DNA of 64,000 bases. Source: Microbacteriaceae bacterium. Lineage in GTDB: Bacteria; Actinomycetota; Actinomycetes; Actinomycetales; Microbacteriaceae. This document shows, piece after piece, positions 10,540 to 19,010 of the stretch. Below the pieces are notes generated by a model. That model was given only the letters and a program-made list of their open reading frames with translations, searched no databases and was not told where the DNA came from. Location: assembly GCA_027491295.1 (NCBI GenBank), contig JAIXWK010000001.1, positions 1 to 64,000 of the forward strand. The letters run 5' to 3'. Within the stretch, counting starts at the first letter, position 1; every line of letters begins with the position of its first letter. The position numbers and the translations under genes are program-made.

Positions 10540-11573
10540 CAGATCACCGAGCCAAACTGCTGGGAGAACCTGGCGTCAGCTTCCACCATGTCGTGCATGT
10601 CTCGAACGCCATTGCGGAACATCAAGGTGCGCTCAATGCCCATGCCGAAGGCGAATCCGGTGTAAACCTCAGGGTCGATACCTGCGGCAAGCAAAACATT
10701 GGGGTTGACCATGCCGCAGCCGCCCCACTCAACCCAGCGTGCGCCGCCCTTAGCGCCTGGGTGCCACACATCCAACTCTGCCGATGGTTCAGTGAATGGG
10801 AAAAAGCTCGGGCGCAATCTGATCTTGGCTTCGGGTCCAAACATCACCCGTGCGAAGTGCTCCAAGGTGCCCTTGAGATCAGACATGGTTAGACCCTTGT
10901 CGACCGCTAGCCCCTCAACCTGGTGAAAGACCGGGGTGTGGGTGGCATCGAGCTCATCGGTGCGGAATACCCGTCCCGGGCAAAGCACATAAAGCGGTAA
11001 ATCGCGCTCTAGCAGTGAACGCACCTGCACCGGAGATGTGTGAGTGCGCAGCAATAGGTGGTTTTCCACCGGGGCTACAAAGAAAGTGTCCTGCATGGCA
11101 CGTGCCGGGTGATCCGGGTGGAAGTTCAAGGCATCAAAGTTGAACCACTCGTTTTCAAGCTCCGGACCATCTGCAATTTCCCAGCCCATGCCGATGAAAA
11201 CATCGCTAATCGAATCCATCAGAAGCGACAGCGGGTGCCTTGCACCCTTTGGAGCAACTCTTGGGTAGGCGGTGATGTCAACGCGCTCCAATTCCAGAGC
11301 TTCTGCATCTGCAACAGCCTGCAGCTCGGATTCCTTGGTTGCGAAAGCGGCGTTTAGCTCAGCCCTCGCGGCCCCAACCAACCTTCCAGCCTCAGCCTTT
11401 TGGTCGTTTGGAAGCGACTTAATAAGGGCATTTAGTCTTGAAAGTGGCGACTCCTCACCAACTGCCGAAGCTTTGATGGCCTTGAGGTCTTGAAAGTTGT
11501 CTGCCTTTTGCACAAGCGCGAGAGAGGAAGCAAGCGCTTGGCTTACTGTTTCGGCTGTTAGTTGTTCAGACAC
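10539..11573 (-). CDS. pheS: phenylalanyl-tRNA synthetase alpha subunit
   Basis: Catalytic subunit of phenylalanyl-tRNA synthetase. The 344-residue protein has an N-terminal coiled-coil region (about 1-90) and the class II core with FRTDELDATHTPVFHQVEG (about 204-222, motif 2 region) and the motif 3 segment GMGIERTLM (about 312). The GTG start at 11573 has no good ribosome-binding site, but a TAAACT hexamer lies 6 nt before it, so the gene may also be transcribed as a leaderless mRNA from a promoter overlapping the end of the upstream methyltransferase gene. Confidence 0.97.
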   Translation of the reverse strand: MSEQLTAETVSQALASSLALVQKADNFQDLKAIKASAVGEESPLSRLNALIKSLPNDQKAEAGRLVGAARAELNAAFATKESELQAVADAEALELERVDITAYPRVAPKGARHPLSLLMDSISDVFIGMGWEIADGPELENEWFNFDALNFHPDHPARAMQDTFFVAPVENHLLLRTHTSPVQVRSLLERDLPLYVLCPGRVFRTDELDATHTPVFHQVEGLAVDKGLTMSDLKGTLEHFARVMFGPEAKIRLRPSFFPFTEPSAELDVWHPGAKGGARWVEWGGCGMVNPNVLLAAGIDPEVYTGFAFGMGIERTLMFRNGVRDMHDMVEADARFSQQFGSVI

Positions 11574-11579
11574 TCGTAA

Positions 11580-11585
11580 AGTTTA
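11580..11585 (-). promoter_or_regulatory. candidate -10 for leaderless pheS
   Basis: TAAACT on the minus strand ends 6 nt before the pheS GTG and overlaps the upstream stop codon. No good -35 is visible. This is the arrangement of leaderless actinobacterial promoters. Confidence 0.4.
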
Positions 11586-12380
11586 GCGATTGCTTCGCAT
11601 TTCAAACGCTGAGGCATACAGGCAAACTGAAGCTGCTGTAGCAAGGTTTAGCGATTCTGCTGCTCCAAAAATTGGCAGAGCGACAATTTCATCCGCCAAC
11701 TGAAGCATTTCAGGTGAGACGCCGTGGGCTTCATTGCCAAAGATCCAAGCGGTTGGCTTTGAGAGCTGTGCTGTGATTTCAGTGATCAATTTTCCACCGG
11801 CACTGGCGGCGAACACCTGAATACCAGCTGCCTTGAGGGCTGCTACTAATTCAGCGGGGTCTTGATTGATGACTGCGGGAACATGCAAAATGCTGCCGGC
11901 GGTTGAACGAACCAGTTTCGGGTTGTAAAGATCAACGGAATCAGTTGTGAAGATAACAGCGTCTGCTCCTGCAGCATCAGCTGCGCGAATCACAGTGCCA
12001 CCATTACCTGGATCGCGGGCCTGATCCAAAATTGCAATCAGCTGCGGCCCTTCGGCAATCAGCTCTTCGAGGCTGACATCAAACTGAGAAACAACAGCAA
12101 CAACCCCCTGCGGAGTTTTAGTGTCAGAAAGTTTCTCCATAACCAAATCGGAGACTTCAATGATTGGAACCGAGGCGTCATACAGCTGATCGAATAAATC
12201 CTCATACCGATCAAGGGCGTTAGCGGTCGCAAAGACCTCGTGTGCCAGCTCCGGTTGCTTACAAAGCTCCTTGAGTCCCTGAGGCCCCTCAAGCAAAAAG
12301 AGCCCGGTTTCTAACCGGGCGTCTTTTTGTTGTAGGCGTGCGACCCCCTTCACCCTTTCGGATTTGGGGGCGTCAAGCAT
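11583..12380 (-). CDS. SpoU/TrmH-family RNA 2'-O-methyltransferase
   Basis: Predicted SAM-dependent ribose methyltransferase acting on rRNA. The 265-residue protein has the N-terminal substrate-binding region (about 8-80, with ETGLFLLEGPQGLKE) and the knotted SPOUT catalytic domain with the three family motifs: DQARDPGNGGTVIRAADA (about 137-154), an IFGNEAHGVSPE segment (about 216-227) and a C-terminal SLNLATAASVCLYA (about 242-255). Its ATG overlaps the rplT stop as TAATG. Such a gene commonly sits between rplT and pheS in actinobacteria. The exact target nucleotide is unknown. A terminator-like hairpin lies inside the coding region at 12302-12320. Confidence 0.9.
   Translation of the reverse strand: MLDAPKSERVKGVARLQQKDARLETGLFLLEGPQGLKELCKQPELAHEVFATANALDRYEDLFDQLYDASVPIIEVSDLVMEKLSDTKTPQGVVAVVSQFDVSLEELIAEGPQLIAILDQARDPGNGGTVIRAADAAGADAVIFTTDSVDLYNPKLVRSTAGSILHVPAVINQDPAELVAALKAAGIQVFAASAGGKLITEITAQLSKPTAWIFGNEAHGVSPEMLQLADEIVALPIFGAAESLNLATAASVCLYASAFEMRSNR
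12294..12327 (-). terminator. bidirectional terminator-like hairpin inside a coding region
   Basis: Perfect 8-bp stem GCCCGGTT (12302-12309) / AACCGGGC (12313-12320), loop of three, flanked on the minus strand by TCTTTTTG and on the plus strand by GTCTTTTT. It looks like an intrinsic terminator for the infC-rpmI-rplT unit but lies about 60 nt inside the next gene, encoding the conserved stretch DARLETGLF. Termination is inferred from the sequence only. Confidence 0.55.
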
Positions 12381-12763
12381 TAGCTAGCCTTGGCCGCGTT
12401 TACATCCTTAGGCAGTGCTGCCTTTGCAGATGCAACCAAAGACGCGAATGCCTTTGGGTCGTGGATTGCTAGGTCGGCCATGATGCGACGGTCAACCTCG
12501 ATACCAGCAAGCGCTAGGCCCTGGATAAAGCGGTTGTAGGTCATGCCGTTCAGACGAGCAGCTGCGTTGATGCGCTGAATCCAAAGGCGACGGAAGTTAC
12601 CCTTGTTCTTTCTGCGGTCGTTGTATGCGTAAACCAACGAGTGCAGTAGCTGCTGCTTTGCCATACGGTACAAACGTGAACGCTGGCCGCGGTAACCGTG
12701 AGCGCGCTCAAGCGCAACACGACGCTTCTTCAGCGAGTTGACGGCGTTTTTTACTCTTGCCAT
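12380..12763 (-). CDS. rplT: 50S ribosomal protein L20
   Basis: Early-assembly 23S rRNA-binding protein of the large subunit. The 127-residue basic protein has the family pattern: [19 protein letters not shown] near the N terminus, [20 protein letters not shown] in the middle and a compact C-terminal domain with [18 protein letters not shown]. Length is typical for actinobacterial L20. It follows rpmI by 26 nt and shares its stop with the start of the methyltransferase. In other bacteria L20 represses its own operon; no matching leader structure is claimed here. Confidence 0.98.
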   Translation of the reverse strand: MARVKNAVNSLKKRRVALERAHGYRGQRSRLYRMAKQQLLHSLVYAYNDRRKNKGNFRRLWIQRINAAARLNGMTYNRFIQGLALAGIEVDRRIMADLAIHDPKAFASLVASAKAALPKDVNAAKAS

Positions 12764-12789
12764 TTTCTACTCCTATTTCTAAGCGTCGG

Positions 12790-12984
12790 CTAGCGGCCGA
12801 GCTGTCTCTTTAGCTTCTTGAAATCTGCTGGGGACACTACCTGGTCCTGGTTTAGACGACGGGTGCGTCTTGATGACTTGTGCTCCAGATTGTGGCGCAT
12901 GTTGATCTGCTGCTTCATCAGCTTGCCGCTGCCGGTAAAGCGGAAACGCTTCTTGGCGCCCGAGTGGGTCTTCATTTTCGGCAT
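12790..12984 (-). CDS. rpmI: 50S ribosomal protein L35
   Basis: Small basic protein of the large ribosomal subunit, 64 residues, with the family start [21 protein letters not shown] and a lysine/arginine-rich body ending in KKLKRQLGR. It lies 9 nt after infC and 26 nt before rplT, in the widely conserved infC-rpmI-rplT order. Confidence 0.98.
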   Translation of the reverse strand: MPKMKTHSGAKKRFRFTGSGKLMKQQINMRHNLEHKSSRRTRRLNQDQVVSPADFKKLKRQLGR

Positions 12985-12993
12985 GATCTCTCC

Positions 12994-13608
12994 TTAGTTC
13001 TCTACTGTTGCTTCGGCCTGTGCAGGCTTAGCTTGGGCCTTTTTAGCTTCGGCCCTTGCCTCTGCTTTGTTCTTCAACGGCCCAATGACCATGACCATGT
13101 TGCGGCCATCAATCGATGGGTTCGACTCCACGGTTCCGAATTCGGTTACTTCATCCGCTAGCTTGCGAAGCAAGTTCACACCCATCTCTGGACGTGACTG
13201 CTCGCGACCGCGGAAGACAACCATCACCTTCACCTTGTCGCCGGCCTTTAGGAATTTGCGAACCTGTCCAACTTTGGTGTTGTAGTCGTGATCGTCGATC
13301 TTTAGACCGAAACGAACCGTCTTCAACACGGTGTTGACCTGGTTCTTTCTCGCTTCGCGAACCTTCTGTGCGGCTTCGTACTTGAACTTGCCATAGTCCA
13401 TTACCTTGCAAACTGGAGGATTGGCTTCCGGTGCTACCTCGACTAGGTCTAGGTCTGCCTCACGGGCCATTCTCAATGCTTGATCAATAGGGACAACGCC
13501 AACCTGTTCACCTGCAGGTCCGATTAGTCGAACCTCGGTGACACGAATACGCTCATTAATGCGCGGATCGCTGATAACTAGCTCCTTAGGTACCGTTTTG
13601 ACTCGCAC
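12994..13608 (-). CDS. infC: translation initiation factor IF-3
   Basis: Binds the 30S subunit, prevents premature 50S joining and checks the start codon. The 204-residue protein has the N domain (from [12 protein letters not shown]), the linker and the C domain ([17 protein letters not shown] onward), with an alanine/lysine-rich tail after residue 180 that is longer than in E. coli. The start chosen is GTG at 13608. There is no Shine-Dalgarno match before it. A GATACTTTT stretch 12-20 nt upstream could be a -10 giving a very short leader. An unusual start such as ATC at 13611, directly before the GTG, cannot be excluded. Confidence 0.95.
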   Translation of the reverse strand: MRVKTVPKELVISDPRINERIRVTEVRLIGPAGEQVGVVPIDQALRMAREADLDLVEVAPEANPPVCKVMDYGKFKYEAAQKVREARKNQVNTVLKTVRFGLKIDDHDYNTKVGQVRKFLKAGDKVKVMVVFRGREQSRPEMGVNLLRKLADEVTEFGTVESNPSIDGRNMVMVIGPLKNKAEARAEAKKAQAKPAQAEATVEN

Positions 13609-13754
13609 GATATGCGCGCAAAAGTATCAAACGCTCAAACCCGGATACCTTTAGAGGCGGTAGACAGGTGGGAATGTAATCCACTTTCACTGAGCTATTC
13701 GCCCAGAGCCTCAGGTAGCCTAGCAGAACAAAACCCATTTTCGAAAGAGGAATT

Positions 13755-14075
13755 TTGTCCGAAGAGCTCACCAGAGACATTGCCGAAGTCCCTGCCGTTG
13801 AAATTATCAACACTGCCGCTGTGCACCTGATGAGCGCAGCTGCGGTGCAGTGCGGTCTCGCCGAAGATGCGCCGGCTGACCTCGATGAGGCAAGAAAGCT
13901 GATTACTGCCCTGGCTGGACTGATTACCGCCGCCGCACCTGAGATTGGCGATCACCACGCCCGACCACTTCGCGATGGATTACGTTCACTGCAGCTTGCC
14001 TTTAGAGAAGCATCGGCATTCCCAGACGAACCAGGCAAAGGGCCCGGAGAGAAATACACCGGTCCGGTGAACTAG
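13755..14075 (+). CDS. DUF1844 family protein
   Basis: Function unknown; a small conserved actinobacterial protein nearly always found next to infC. The 106-residue product has the family core VPAVEIINTAAVHLMSAAAV (about 12-31) and IGDHHARPLRDGLRSLQLAFREAS (about 72-95). The TTG start at 13755 is supported by AAAGAGG 6-8 nt upstream. It is transcribed divergently from infC and its TAG overlaps the stop of the convergent SseB-like gene in the shared bases CTAG. Confidence 0.85.
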   Translation: MSEELTRDIAEVPAVEIINTAAVHLMSAAAVQCGLAEDAPADLDEARKLITALAGLITAAAPEIGDHHARPLRDGLRSLQLAFREASAFPDEPGKGPGEKYTGPVN

Positions 14076-14812
14076 CCCGCAACCAGTTTCATGGTGAAGG
14101 AGTCCACCAGCTGCAAGAACTCTTGGGTTTGCAAAGTGGTTCCAAACTTTGTCAAAACTTGCTGCAACTGCTCTTGAGTCAGACCACCAACCAACATAAT
14201 TTCAATTCCTAATTCAGGCTTTTGTAGCTGCCCGGTAGGGTCGGCATCAAATGCTCTGACCGTCTGAATCTCAGACTGCTGTGCCGAAGCCTGCAAAATC
14301 ATTTGCAAAACCAACTCGTTTCTATGCGGTGGCTTCCAGCTAAGTCCCTGGGCCAATGCAGCGAGCGCCGGCCGGCGGATACCAATGGCTAGACCTGCTG
14401 GGTTGAGAATTACTCGCTCATGCCCCTCGCCGATTGCCGCAATTGCAAGCTTTGCGCTCTCAACCGGGACTGGCCTAGCGGTTTGATTCCAAGCCGTCAT
14501 CTCAGCAACCGAGCTAAATGCCGGTATCGCAGTTTTACCATCGGGTGTGCTAACTGCCACGATTGCCAAATCTGCGCTCTTATCGACAGTTTCGCCGTGC
14601 GCACCAACACCGCTTTCCCCAAGTTCTGCAAGTAGGGGAATCAACAGTCGAGATTGCGACAGCGCGCTAAACAAAGCCTCTTTATTTAGCTCACTATCTA
14701 GGACTTGAGCTAAAGCCTTTGGGGTGGAGCCATCGTCTTGAGACCAGTTGTTTTGGGAGAATTCTCGGCCTTCCCAGGGAACGCCAGCAGAATCATGAAA
14801 TTTGTCGTGCAT
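14072..14812 (-). CDS. SseB-family protein
   Basis: A 246-residue cytoplasmic protein of the SseB-like family found in many Actinobacteria close to the his genes. It has the SseB N-terminal domain pattern (about 45-140: ALSQSRLLIPLLAE, LAIVAVSTPDGKTAIPAFSS and a DNPAG-like LNPAGLAI) and a C-terminal half resembling the enhanced-serine-sensitivity extension. No catalytic motif is visible. Its ATG overlaps the priA stop, so it is coupled to histidine genes, but a role in histidine synthesis is not established. Confidence 0.75.
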   Translation of the reverse strand: MHDKFHDSAGVPWEGREFSQNNWSQDDGSTPKALAQVLDSELNKEALFSALSQSRLLIPLLAELGESGVGAHGETVDKSADLAIVAVSTPDGKTAIPAFSSVAEMTAWNQTARPVPVESAKLAIAAIGEGHERVILNPAGLAIGIRRPALAALAQGLSWKPPHRNELVLQMILQASAQQSEIQTVRAFDADPTGQLQKPELGIEIMLVGGLTQEQLQQVLTKFGTTLQTQEFLQLVDSFTMKLVAG

Positions 14813-15537
14813 TAGCCGTTGGCGATTGCGAGAGCTTCTTGCAGACTAAAGCGGCCAGCGTAGAGCGACTTACCCAGAATCGCCCCCTCCAAACCAAGCG
14901 GAACAAGTGCCTGTAGGTCCTTGATGTCCTGGAGGGATGAGATGCCACCCGACGCGACGACCGGCTTGCTGGTGAACTGCATGACCTGCTTCAAAAGCTC
15001 CAGGTTTGGACCGCGCAGCGTGCCGTCCTTGGTTACATCTGTTACCACATAGCGCGAGCAGCCAGCACCTTCCAGGCGTGCCAACACTTCGAACAGATCT
15101 CCGCCCTCCTGAGTCCACCCCCTGGCAGCCAAAGTTGTTCCCCTGACATCTAGGCCAACAGCAATCTGATCCCCGTACTTGGCAATAACACTCTCAGTCC
15201 ACTCTGGGTTCTCCAGCGCAGCGGTACCAAGGTTGACGCGGGTAGCACCAAGTTTCAATGCGGCCTCTAGCGAAGCGTCATCACGGATACCTCCGGAAAG
15301 CTCGATCTTTGTGCTTCCAGCCTGACCAACAACTTCGGCGATCACGGCGCGATTGTCCCCCCTGCCAAATGCAGCATCTAGATCAACCAGGTGAATCCAC
15401 TCTGCCCCAGCGCTAATCCAATCCTGCGCTGCAGCAAGAGGGTGACCGAAGTCCTCCTCGCTACCGGCCTCACCTTGAGTCAGACGGACAGCCTTACCGC
15501 TGGCAACATCAACCGCTGGCAAAAGTTCGAGTTTCAT
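14812..15537 (-). CDS. priA: phosphoribosyl isomerase A (HisA/PriA type)
   Basis: A 241-residue TIM-barrel enzyme of histidine synthesis that isomerises ProFAR to PRFAR. Visible catalytic aspartates lie in LLPAVDV (near residue 10) and VTDVTKDGT (near 170). The segment RGWTQEGGD has the Arg and Trp typical of actinobacterial PriA, which also performs the TrpF step of tryptophan synthesis; that dual use is an inference. The ATG at 15537 is chosen because AGGAG lies 5 nt upstream; a 28-codon upstream extension would run into hisH. Confidence 0.93.
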   Translation of the reverse strand: MKLELLPAVDVASGKAVRLTQGEAGSEEDFGHPLAAAQDWISAGAEWIHLVDLDAAFGRGDNRAVIAEVVGQAGSTKIELSGGIRDDASLEAALKLGATRVNLGTAALENPEWTESVIAKYGDQIAVGLDVRGTTLAARGWTQEGGDLFEVLARLEGAGCSRYVVTDVTKDGTLRGPNLELLKQVMQFTSKPVVASGGISSLQDIKDLQALVPLGLEGAILGKSLYAGRFSLQEALAIANG

Positions 15538-15544
15538 GTGTCTC

Positions 15545-16174
15545 CTAGATAGAACGAATCCAGTTTCGAAGCAGCTGCAAACCTGCTTCGCCTGATTTTT
15601 CGGGGTGGAATTGAGTTGCACTGAGCGGACCGTTTTCGATCGCTGCCAAAAAACGTTCGCCGTGTTCGGACCAGGTCAACGCTGCCTTCACAAAAGGAGG
15701 TTGAATATCTAGCTCCCAGTTTTTGGCGGCATAAGAATGAACGAAGTAAAAGCGTTCAGCTTCGACTCCCTCGAATAGAACACTCTTGGCATCACTTGAA
15801 ACCTTGCTCCAGCCGATGTGCGGCAAAGTAGGAGCTTCAAGCATGGTCACTGAACCTGGCCACTGTCCAAGGCCCTCGGTATCAATCCCGTGCTCAACGC
15901 CGTGTTCGAACATCACCTGCATGCCAACGCAAATGCCAAGCACAGCCCGTCCCGCTGTCAAGCGCTGGTCGATAAGGCTGGCTGCATTGTGTTTGGTTAG
16001 GTTTCTCATCACCGAAGCAAATGCCCCGACTCCGGGAAGCAACATACCGTCTGCTTCTAAAAGAACCTTGCGATCTGAGGTTAGAAACACCTCCGCACCG
16101 GCGTGCTCTAGGGCGCGACAGGCTGAGTGAATATTGCCACTGCCGTAGTCAAAGACCGCGACGGTCTTAGTCAA
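15545..16174 (-). CDS. hisH: imidazole glycerol phosphate synthase, glutaminase subunit
   Basis: Class I glutamine amidotransferase that supplies ammonia to HisF. The 209-residue protein carries the nucleophile Cys82 in [12 protein letters not shown], the oxyanion-strand region LLPGVGAF (46-53) and the His/Glu pair in FHPEKSG (about 192-198). It overlaps hisB by four bases. hisF is not in the window. Confidence 0.96.
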   Translation of the reverse strand: MTKTVAVFDYGSGNIHSACRALEHAGAEVFLTSDRKVLLEADGMLLPGVGAFASVMRNLTKHNAASLIDQRLTAGRAVLGICVGMQVMFEHGVEHGIDTEGLGQWPGSVTMLEAPTLPHIGWSKVSSDAKSVLFEGVEAERFYFVHSYAAKNWELDIQPPFVKAALTWSEHGERFLAAIENGPLSATQFHPEKSGEAGLQLLRNWIRSI

Positions 16175-16770
16175 AGGCTTCCCTTAGTTGAAGGAACGCC
16201 AGATACTCGAGCATCAAGCTCTACTGCCTTGCGCATAGCGCGAGCCAGTGCTTTGAACTCGGCCTCGGCAATGTGGTGAGCGTCACGGCCCGCTAGAACG
16301 GTCACGTGCAGCGTAAGGCCCGCGTTGTAGGCGATTGCCTCAAAAACGTGTCGCACCATCGAACCCGTGAAGTGACCACCGATTAGGTGGAATTCAAAAC
16401 CTTGAGGCTCTCCAGAGTGGACCAGAAAAGGCCTGCCGGAAACATCCACAACCGCACGTGCCAAAGCTTCGTCCAGCGGCACGGTCGCGTCGCCGTATCG
16501 CGCGATACCGGCCTTGTCTCCAAGTGCCTGCTTGATGGCTTGGCCCAAGACGATCGCGGTGTCCTCAACGGTGTGGTGAATATCTATTTCGATATCGCCA
16601 ACAGATTTGACCTTGAGGTCAATGAGTGAGTGCTTGGAAAAAGCGGTCAACATGTGGTCGAAAAATGGCACACCAGTCTCAATCTCGGACTGACCTGAAC
16701 CATCAAGGTTCAACTCAAGTTCGATCTTGGACTCGCTTGTTGCGCGGGAAAGCTTTGCAATTCGGCTCAT
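16171..16770 (-). CDS. hisB: imidazoleglycerol-phosphate dehydratase
   Basis: Manganese enzyme of histidine synthesis. The 199-residue monofunctional form shows both metal-binding repeats: HHTVEDTAI (about 60-68) and [16 protein letters not shown] (about 158-173), with GVPFFDHM near the N terminus. The ATG at 16770 is preferred over a TTG ten codons upstream because ACGAGG stands 8 nt before it and the protein then begins [11 protein letters not shown], as in relatives. It follows hisC by 32 nt. Confidence 0.95.
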   Translation of the reverse strand: MSRIAKLSRATSESKIELELNLDGSGQSEIETGVPFFDHMLTAFSKHSLIDLKVKSVGDIEIDIHHTVEDTAIVLGQAIKQALGDKAGIARYGDATVPLDEALARAVVDVSGRPFLVHSGEPQGFEFHLIGGHFTGSMVRHVFEAIAYNAGLTLHVTVLAGRDAHHIAEAEFKALARAMRKAVELDARVSGVPSTKGSL

Positions 16771-16802
16771 GTTTGGACCTCGTTTGGGAAGATGTCCCAA
16801 GT

Positions 16803-17873
16803 TTAGCCAAGAATCAGGGCTAGTTCACCGAGTAATTTGCTGGTCTCTGCCTCAGTACCTGCTGTTATGCGCAATGTGTTGGGGATTCCGACGTTGCGGA
16901 CTATTACTCCCCTGGCCAACAGCGCCTCAAAAACCTCGTTGGGATTCTCAAAACCTTCCACGAGCACAAAGTTAGCTTCTGACTGGTAGGCACTTAGACC
17001 CATCACCCCAAGCTGAGCAATCATTCGGTCTCTTTGAACCTTAATCTGCTCAACATTCGCAAGCATTTCCGGTGCATGACGAAGTGCTGCTCTCGCGGCA
17101 GCCTGGGTCAAAGCCGACAGGTGATAAGGAAGACGTACAATCCGCAGCGCGTCCACAACAGCCTCGTCGGCAGCCATGTATCCGACTCGAGCTCCGGCAA
17201 ATGCAAATGCCTTGCTCATGGTGCGACTAACGATCAAACGTGGACGTCCAGCCAATAACTCAACAGCGGAGGATTCTGAAGAGAACTCCGCATACGCCTC
17301 ATCAATCACCAAAATGCCATCAAAGGCGTCATAGGCAGCTCGAACGACCTCATTGTCAATCGATGTTCCAGTTGGATTGTTTGGGTTGCATAAGATCGCA
17401 ATTGACGGCTTGTGGGCAGCCAATTGCTCAGCCACGTAACCCGCAGATAGTTCAAAAGCTGCCTCGCGAGGAAGTTCACTGTAATCAGTAAGGGTTATGC
17501 GAGCAATGTTTGGATACATCGAATAAGTGGGTCCAAAACTCAGAGCTGATTTACCCGGTCCGCCAAAGGCTTGGAAGATTTGGGTCAGGATTTCGTTCGA
17601 ACCGTTCGCTGCCCAAATCTGGCTCGCGTTTAGGCCATGTCCCAGAAAAGCAGCAAACTGCCCTCTAAGTTCTATGAACTCTCGGTCTGGATAGCGGTTG
17701 AGTCTTAGTACCTCGGAGGCTAACTCTTGAATGATGTCCAGTGCCACTGCCTCTGGAATGCCAAAAGTGTTCTCGTTTACGTTCAGCTGAACAGGCACAT
17801 CAAGCTGAGGAGCGCCGTAGGGTTTCAGTCCTCTAAGGTCATCGCGAATTGGCAGGTCATCGAGATTGGTCAC
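16803..17873 (-). CDS. hisC: histidinol-phosphate aminotransferase
   Basis: PLP-dependent transamination of imidazole acetol phosphate. The 356-residue fold-type I protein has Lys221 in [17 protein letters not shown] as the likely Schiff-base lysine, the NPNNPTG motif (163-169) and [10 protein letters not shown] (188-197). The GTG start at 17873 has a TAATCT hexamer 6 nt upstream and no ribosome-binding site, suggesting a leaderless start of the his series. hisD, usually upstream of hisC in actinobacteria, is replaced here by the LysM gene. Confidence 0.95.
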   Translation of the reverse strand: MTNLDDLPIRDDLRGLKPYGAPQLDVPVQLNVNENTFGIPEAVALDIIQELASEVLRLNRYPDREFIELRGQFAAFLGHGLNASQIWAANGSNEILTQIFQAFGGPGKSALSFGPTYSMYPNIARITLTDYSELPREAAFELSAGYVAEQLAAHKPSIAILCNPNNPTGTSIDNEVVRAAYDAFDGILVIDEAYAEFSSESSAVELLAGRPRLIVSRTMSKAFAFAGARVGYMAADEAVVDALRIVRLPYHLSALTQAAARAALRHAPEMLANVEQIKVQRDRMIAQLGVMGLSAYQSEANFVLVEGFENPNEVFEALLARGVIVRNVGIPNTLRITAGTEAETSKLLGELALILG

Positions 17874-17879
17874 CTGTAG

Positions 17880-17885
17880 AGATTA
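17880..17885 (-). promoter_or_regulatory. candidate -10 for leaderless hisC
   Basis: TAATCT on the minus strand ends 6 nt before the hisC GTG. The -35 side is weak. Confidence 0.4.
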
Positions 17886-17895
17886 CCCGATTGAG

Positions 17896-18189
17896 CTATG
17901 GGAGGGCGATCTGCTGTCCAGGAGTTAGCTCAGCAGTCTCAAGTGCGTTCAGCAAGACAACCTCAGCAATCCAGTCGCGTGGGTCCTGATTTGAAGCGTA
18001 AGAGTCTGCAAGCGACCAAAGTGAATCCCCGGACTGAACCGTTACGTAATGCAGTTCGCCAGGCTCTTGGCTTCCTGCGAAGGAGCCCGAGATCGATGCC
18101 ATGGTGAAGGATGCAGCCAAGGCCAAGATTGCAAGCCCGCGGAACAGGCGTCTTGGGCTGGTTAGTCGGTAGGAAGTAACAGCACTCAT
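17896..18189 (-). CDS. LysM-domain cell-division suppressor, YneA/ChiZ-like (predicted SOS gene)
   Basis: A 97-residue protein with a basic N terminus (RLTSPRRLFRG), one membrane segment (about 18-38) and an extracytoplasmic LysM domain from about residue 47 (HYVTVQSGDSLWSLADSY to LTPGQQIALP). Size, topology and position divergent from lexA match the SOS-induced division inhibitors YneA (Bacillus) and Rv2719c/ChiZ (Mycobacterium), so the same role is inferred. A TTGAAA-N16-TATACT promoter (18239-18266) precedes it with a near-perfect LexA box over the transcription start. The ATG at 18189 is chosen with AAGGG 11 nt upstream; ATG 18198 or GTG 18201 are alternatives. Confidence 0.75.
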   Translation of the reverse strand: MSAVTSYRLTSPRRLFRGLAILALAASFTMASISGSFAGSQEPGELHYVTVQSGDSLWSLADSYASNQDPRDWIAEVVLLNALETAELTPGQQIALP

Positions 18190-18223
18190 TGTGATCATCA
18201 CCCTTCTGTTCGATTCTTTGTTT

Positions 18224-18237
18224 CGAACATTTGTTCT
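18224..18237. promoter_or_regulatory. LexA (SOS) box, strong
   Basis: CGAACATTTGTTCT matches the Gram-positive/actinobacterial operator CGAAC-N4-GTTCG at all positions but the last. It begins 1 nt downstream of the LysM gene's TATACT -10 (18239-18244), covering that gene's transcription start, and lies about 70 bp upstream of the lexA -35. Confidence 0.85.
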
Positions 18238-18238
18238 A

Positions 18239-18266
18239 AGTATAGAAACATTTCCGACATTTTCAA
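18239..18266 (-). promoter_or_regulatory. promoter of the LysM gene
   Basis: Minus strand TTGAAA (18261-18266), 16-nt spacer, TATACT (18239-18244): one of the best promoter matches in the window. The LexA box 18224-18237 follows at once. Confidence 0.65.
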
Positions 18267-18306
18267 GTTTTTTGCAAGAAATTCTTCAAATAACTCGAAA
18301 ATGTGT

Positions 18307-18335
18307 TTGGCAAACGCTGATTTAGCGAATACAGT
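18307..18335 (+). promoter_or_regulatory. promoter of lexA with a degenerate LexA box
   Basis: TTGGCA (18307-18312), 17-nt spacer, TACAGT (18330-18335). The -10 is covered by CGAATACAGTTTCG (18326-18339), which differs from the CGAAC-N4-GTTCG operator at two positions and may be a weaker autoregulatory site. Confidence 0.6.
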
Positions 18336-18386
18336 TTCGACATAAGAAGTAAAGCTTCACCCACTGACATTTTGAGAGGGGCCGTT

Positions 18387-19010
18387 ATGGATAGCTCTGA
18401 GTTGACCGATGTGCAGCAGAGAATTCTCGCCGTAATTCGTGAATCAATGCAGGCCAGGAACTACGCACCGTCGATGCGAGAGATCGGCGAATCGGTCGGG
18501 CTAAGCTCCACCGCCAGCGTTTCCCACCAGCTAAACAAGCTCGAGCTGCTCGGATTCATAAGCCGTGACCCGCGTCGTCCAAGGACGATCGATCTTTTGG
18601 GATTTGATGACTTTGCGGGAGAGATTTTCAAAGCTGACGCCGCAATGGTGCCGCTAGTTGGCCGGATTGCTGCCGGTGGCCCGATCACCGCGGAGCAGAA
18701 TGTTGAAGATGTCTTCGCACTGCCTCGCCAATTGGTAGGTCAGGGTGACCTGTTCCTTTTGAAGGTTGTCGGGGAATCCATGATTGATGCCGCTATCTGC
18801 GATGGCGACTGGGTTGTCGTTAGGCAGCAGCAGAGCGCTGAGAACGGTGACATCGTTGCTGCGCTGCTGGAAGACGAAGCGACGGTGAAGACTTTCAAGC
18901 AGCGAGATGGCCACACCTGGCTATTGCCACGTAACTCGGCATTCGAACCAATCCTTGGTGACCACGCGGTCATCCTTGGCAAGGTTGTGGCTGTGCTTAG
19001 GGCTGTGTAG
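18387..19010 (+). CDS. lexA: SOS repressor LexA
   Basis: Represses SOS genes and cleaves itself when stimulated by RecA filaments. The 207-residue protein has an N-terminal winged HTH (about 5-65, with [22 protein letters not shown]), the Ala96-Gly97 cleavage site in GRIAAGG, and the S24 peptidase dyad Ser131 (VVGESM) and Lys168 (ATVKTF). The ATG at 18387 is preferred to an upstream TTG because GAGAGGGG precedes it at good distance. The 3' end overlaps convergent hflX by 14 bases. Confidence 0.97.
   Translation: MDSSELTDVQQRILAVIRESMQARNYAPSMREIGESVGLSSTASVSHQLNKLELLGFISRDPRRPRTIDLLGFDDFAGEIFKADAAMVPLVGRIAAGGPITAEQNVEDVFALPRQLVGQGDLFLLKVVGESMIDAAICDGDWVVVRQQQSAENGDIVAALLEDEATVKTFKQRDGHTWLLPRNSAFEPILGDHAVILGKVVAVLRAV

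Noticed and set aside
13660-13725. tRNA-like opening on the minus strand (GGGCGAATAGCTCAGT) upstream of infC
   Set aside because: No complementary acceptor strand, no D-stem partner, no anticodon or T arm follows; resemblance is limited to about 16 nt.
18208-18228. GTTCGA / TCGAAC inverted repeat next to the LexA box
   Set aside because: The half-sites are 9 nt apart instead of 4; probably chance use of one true half-site.
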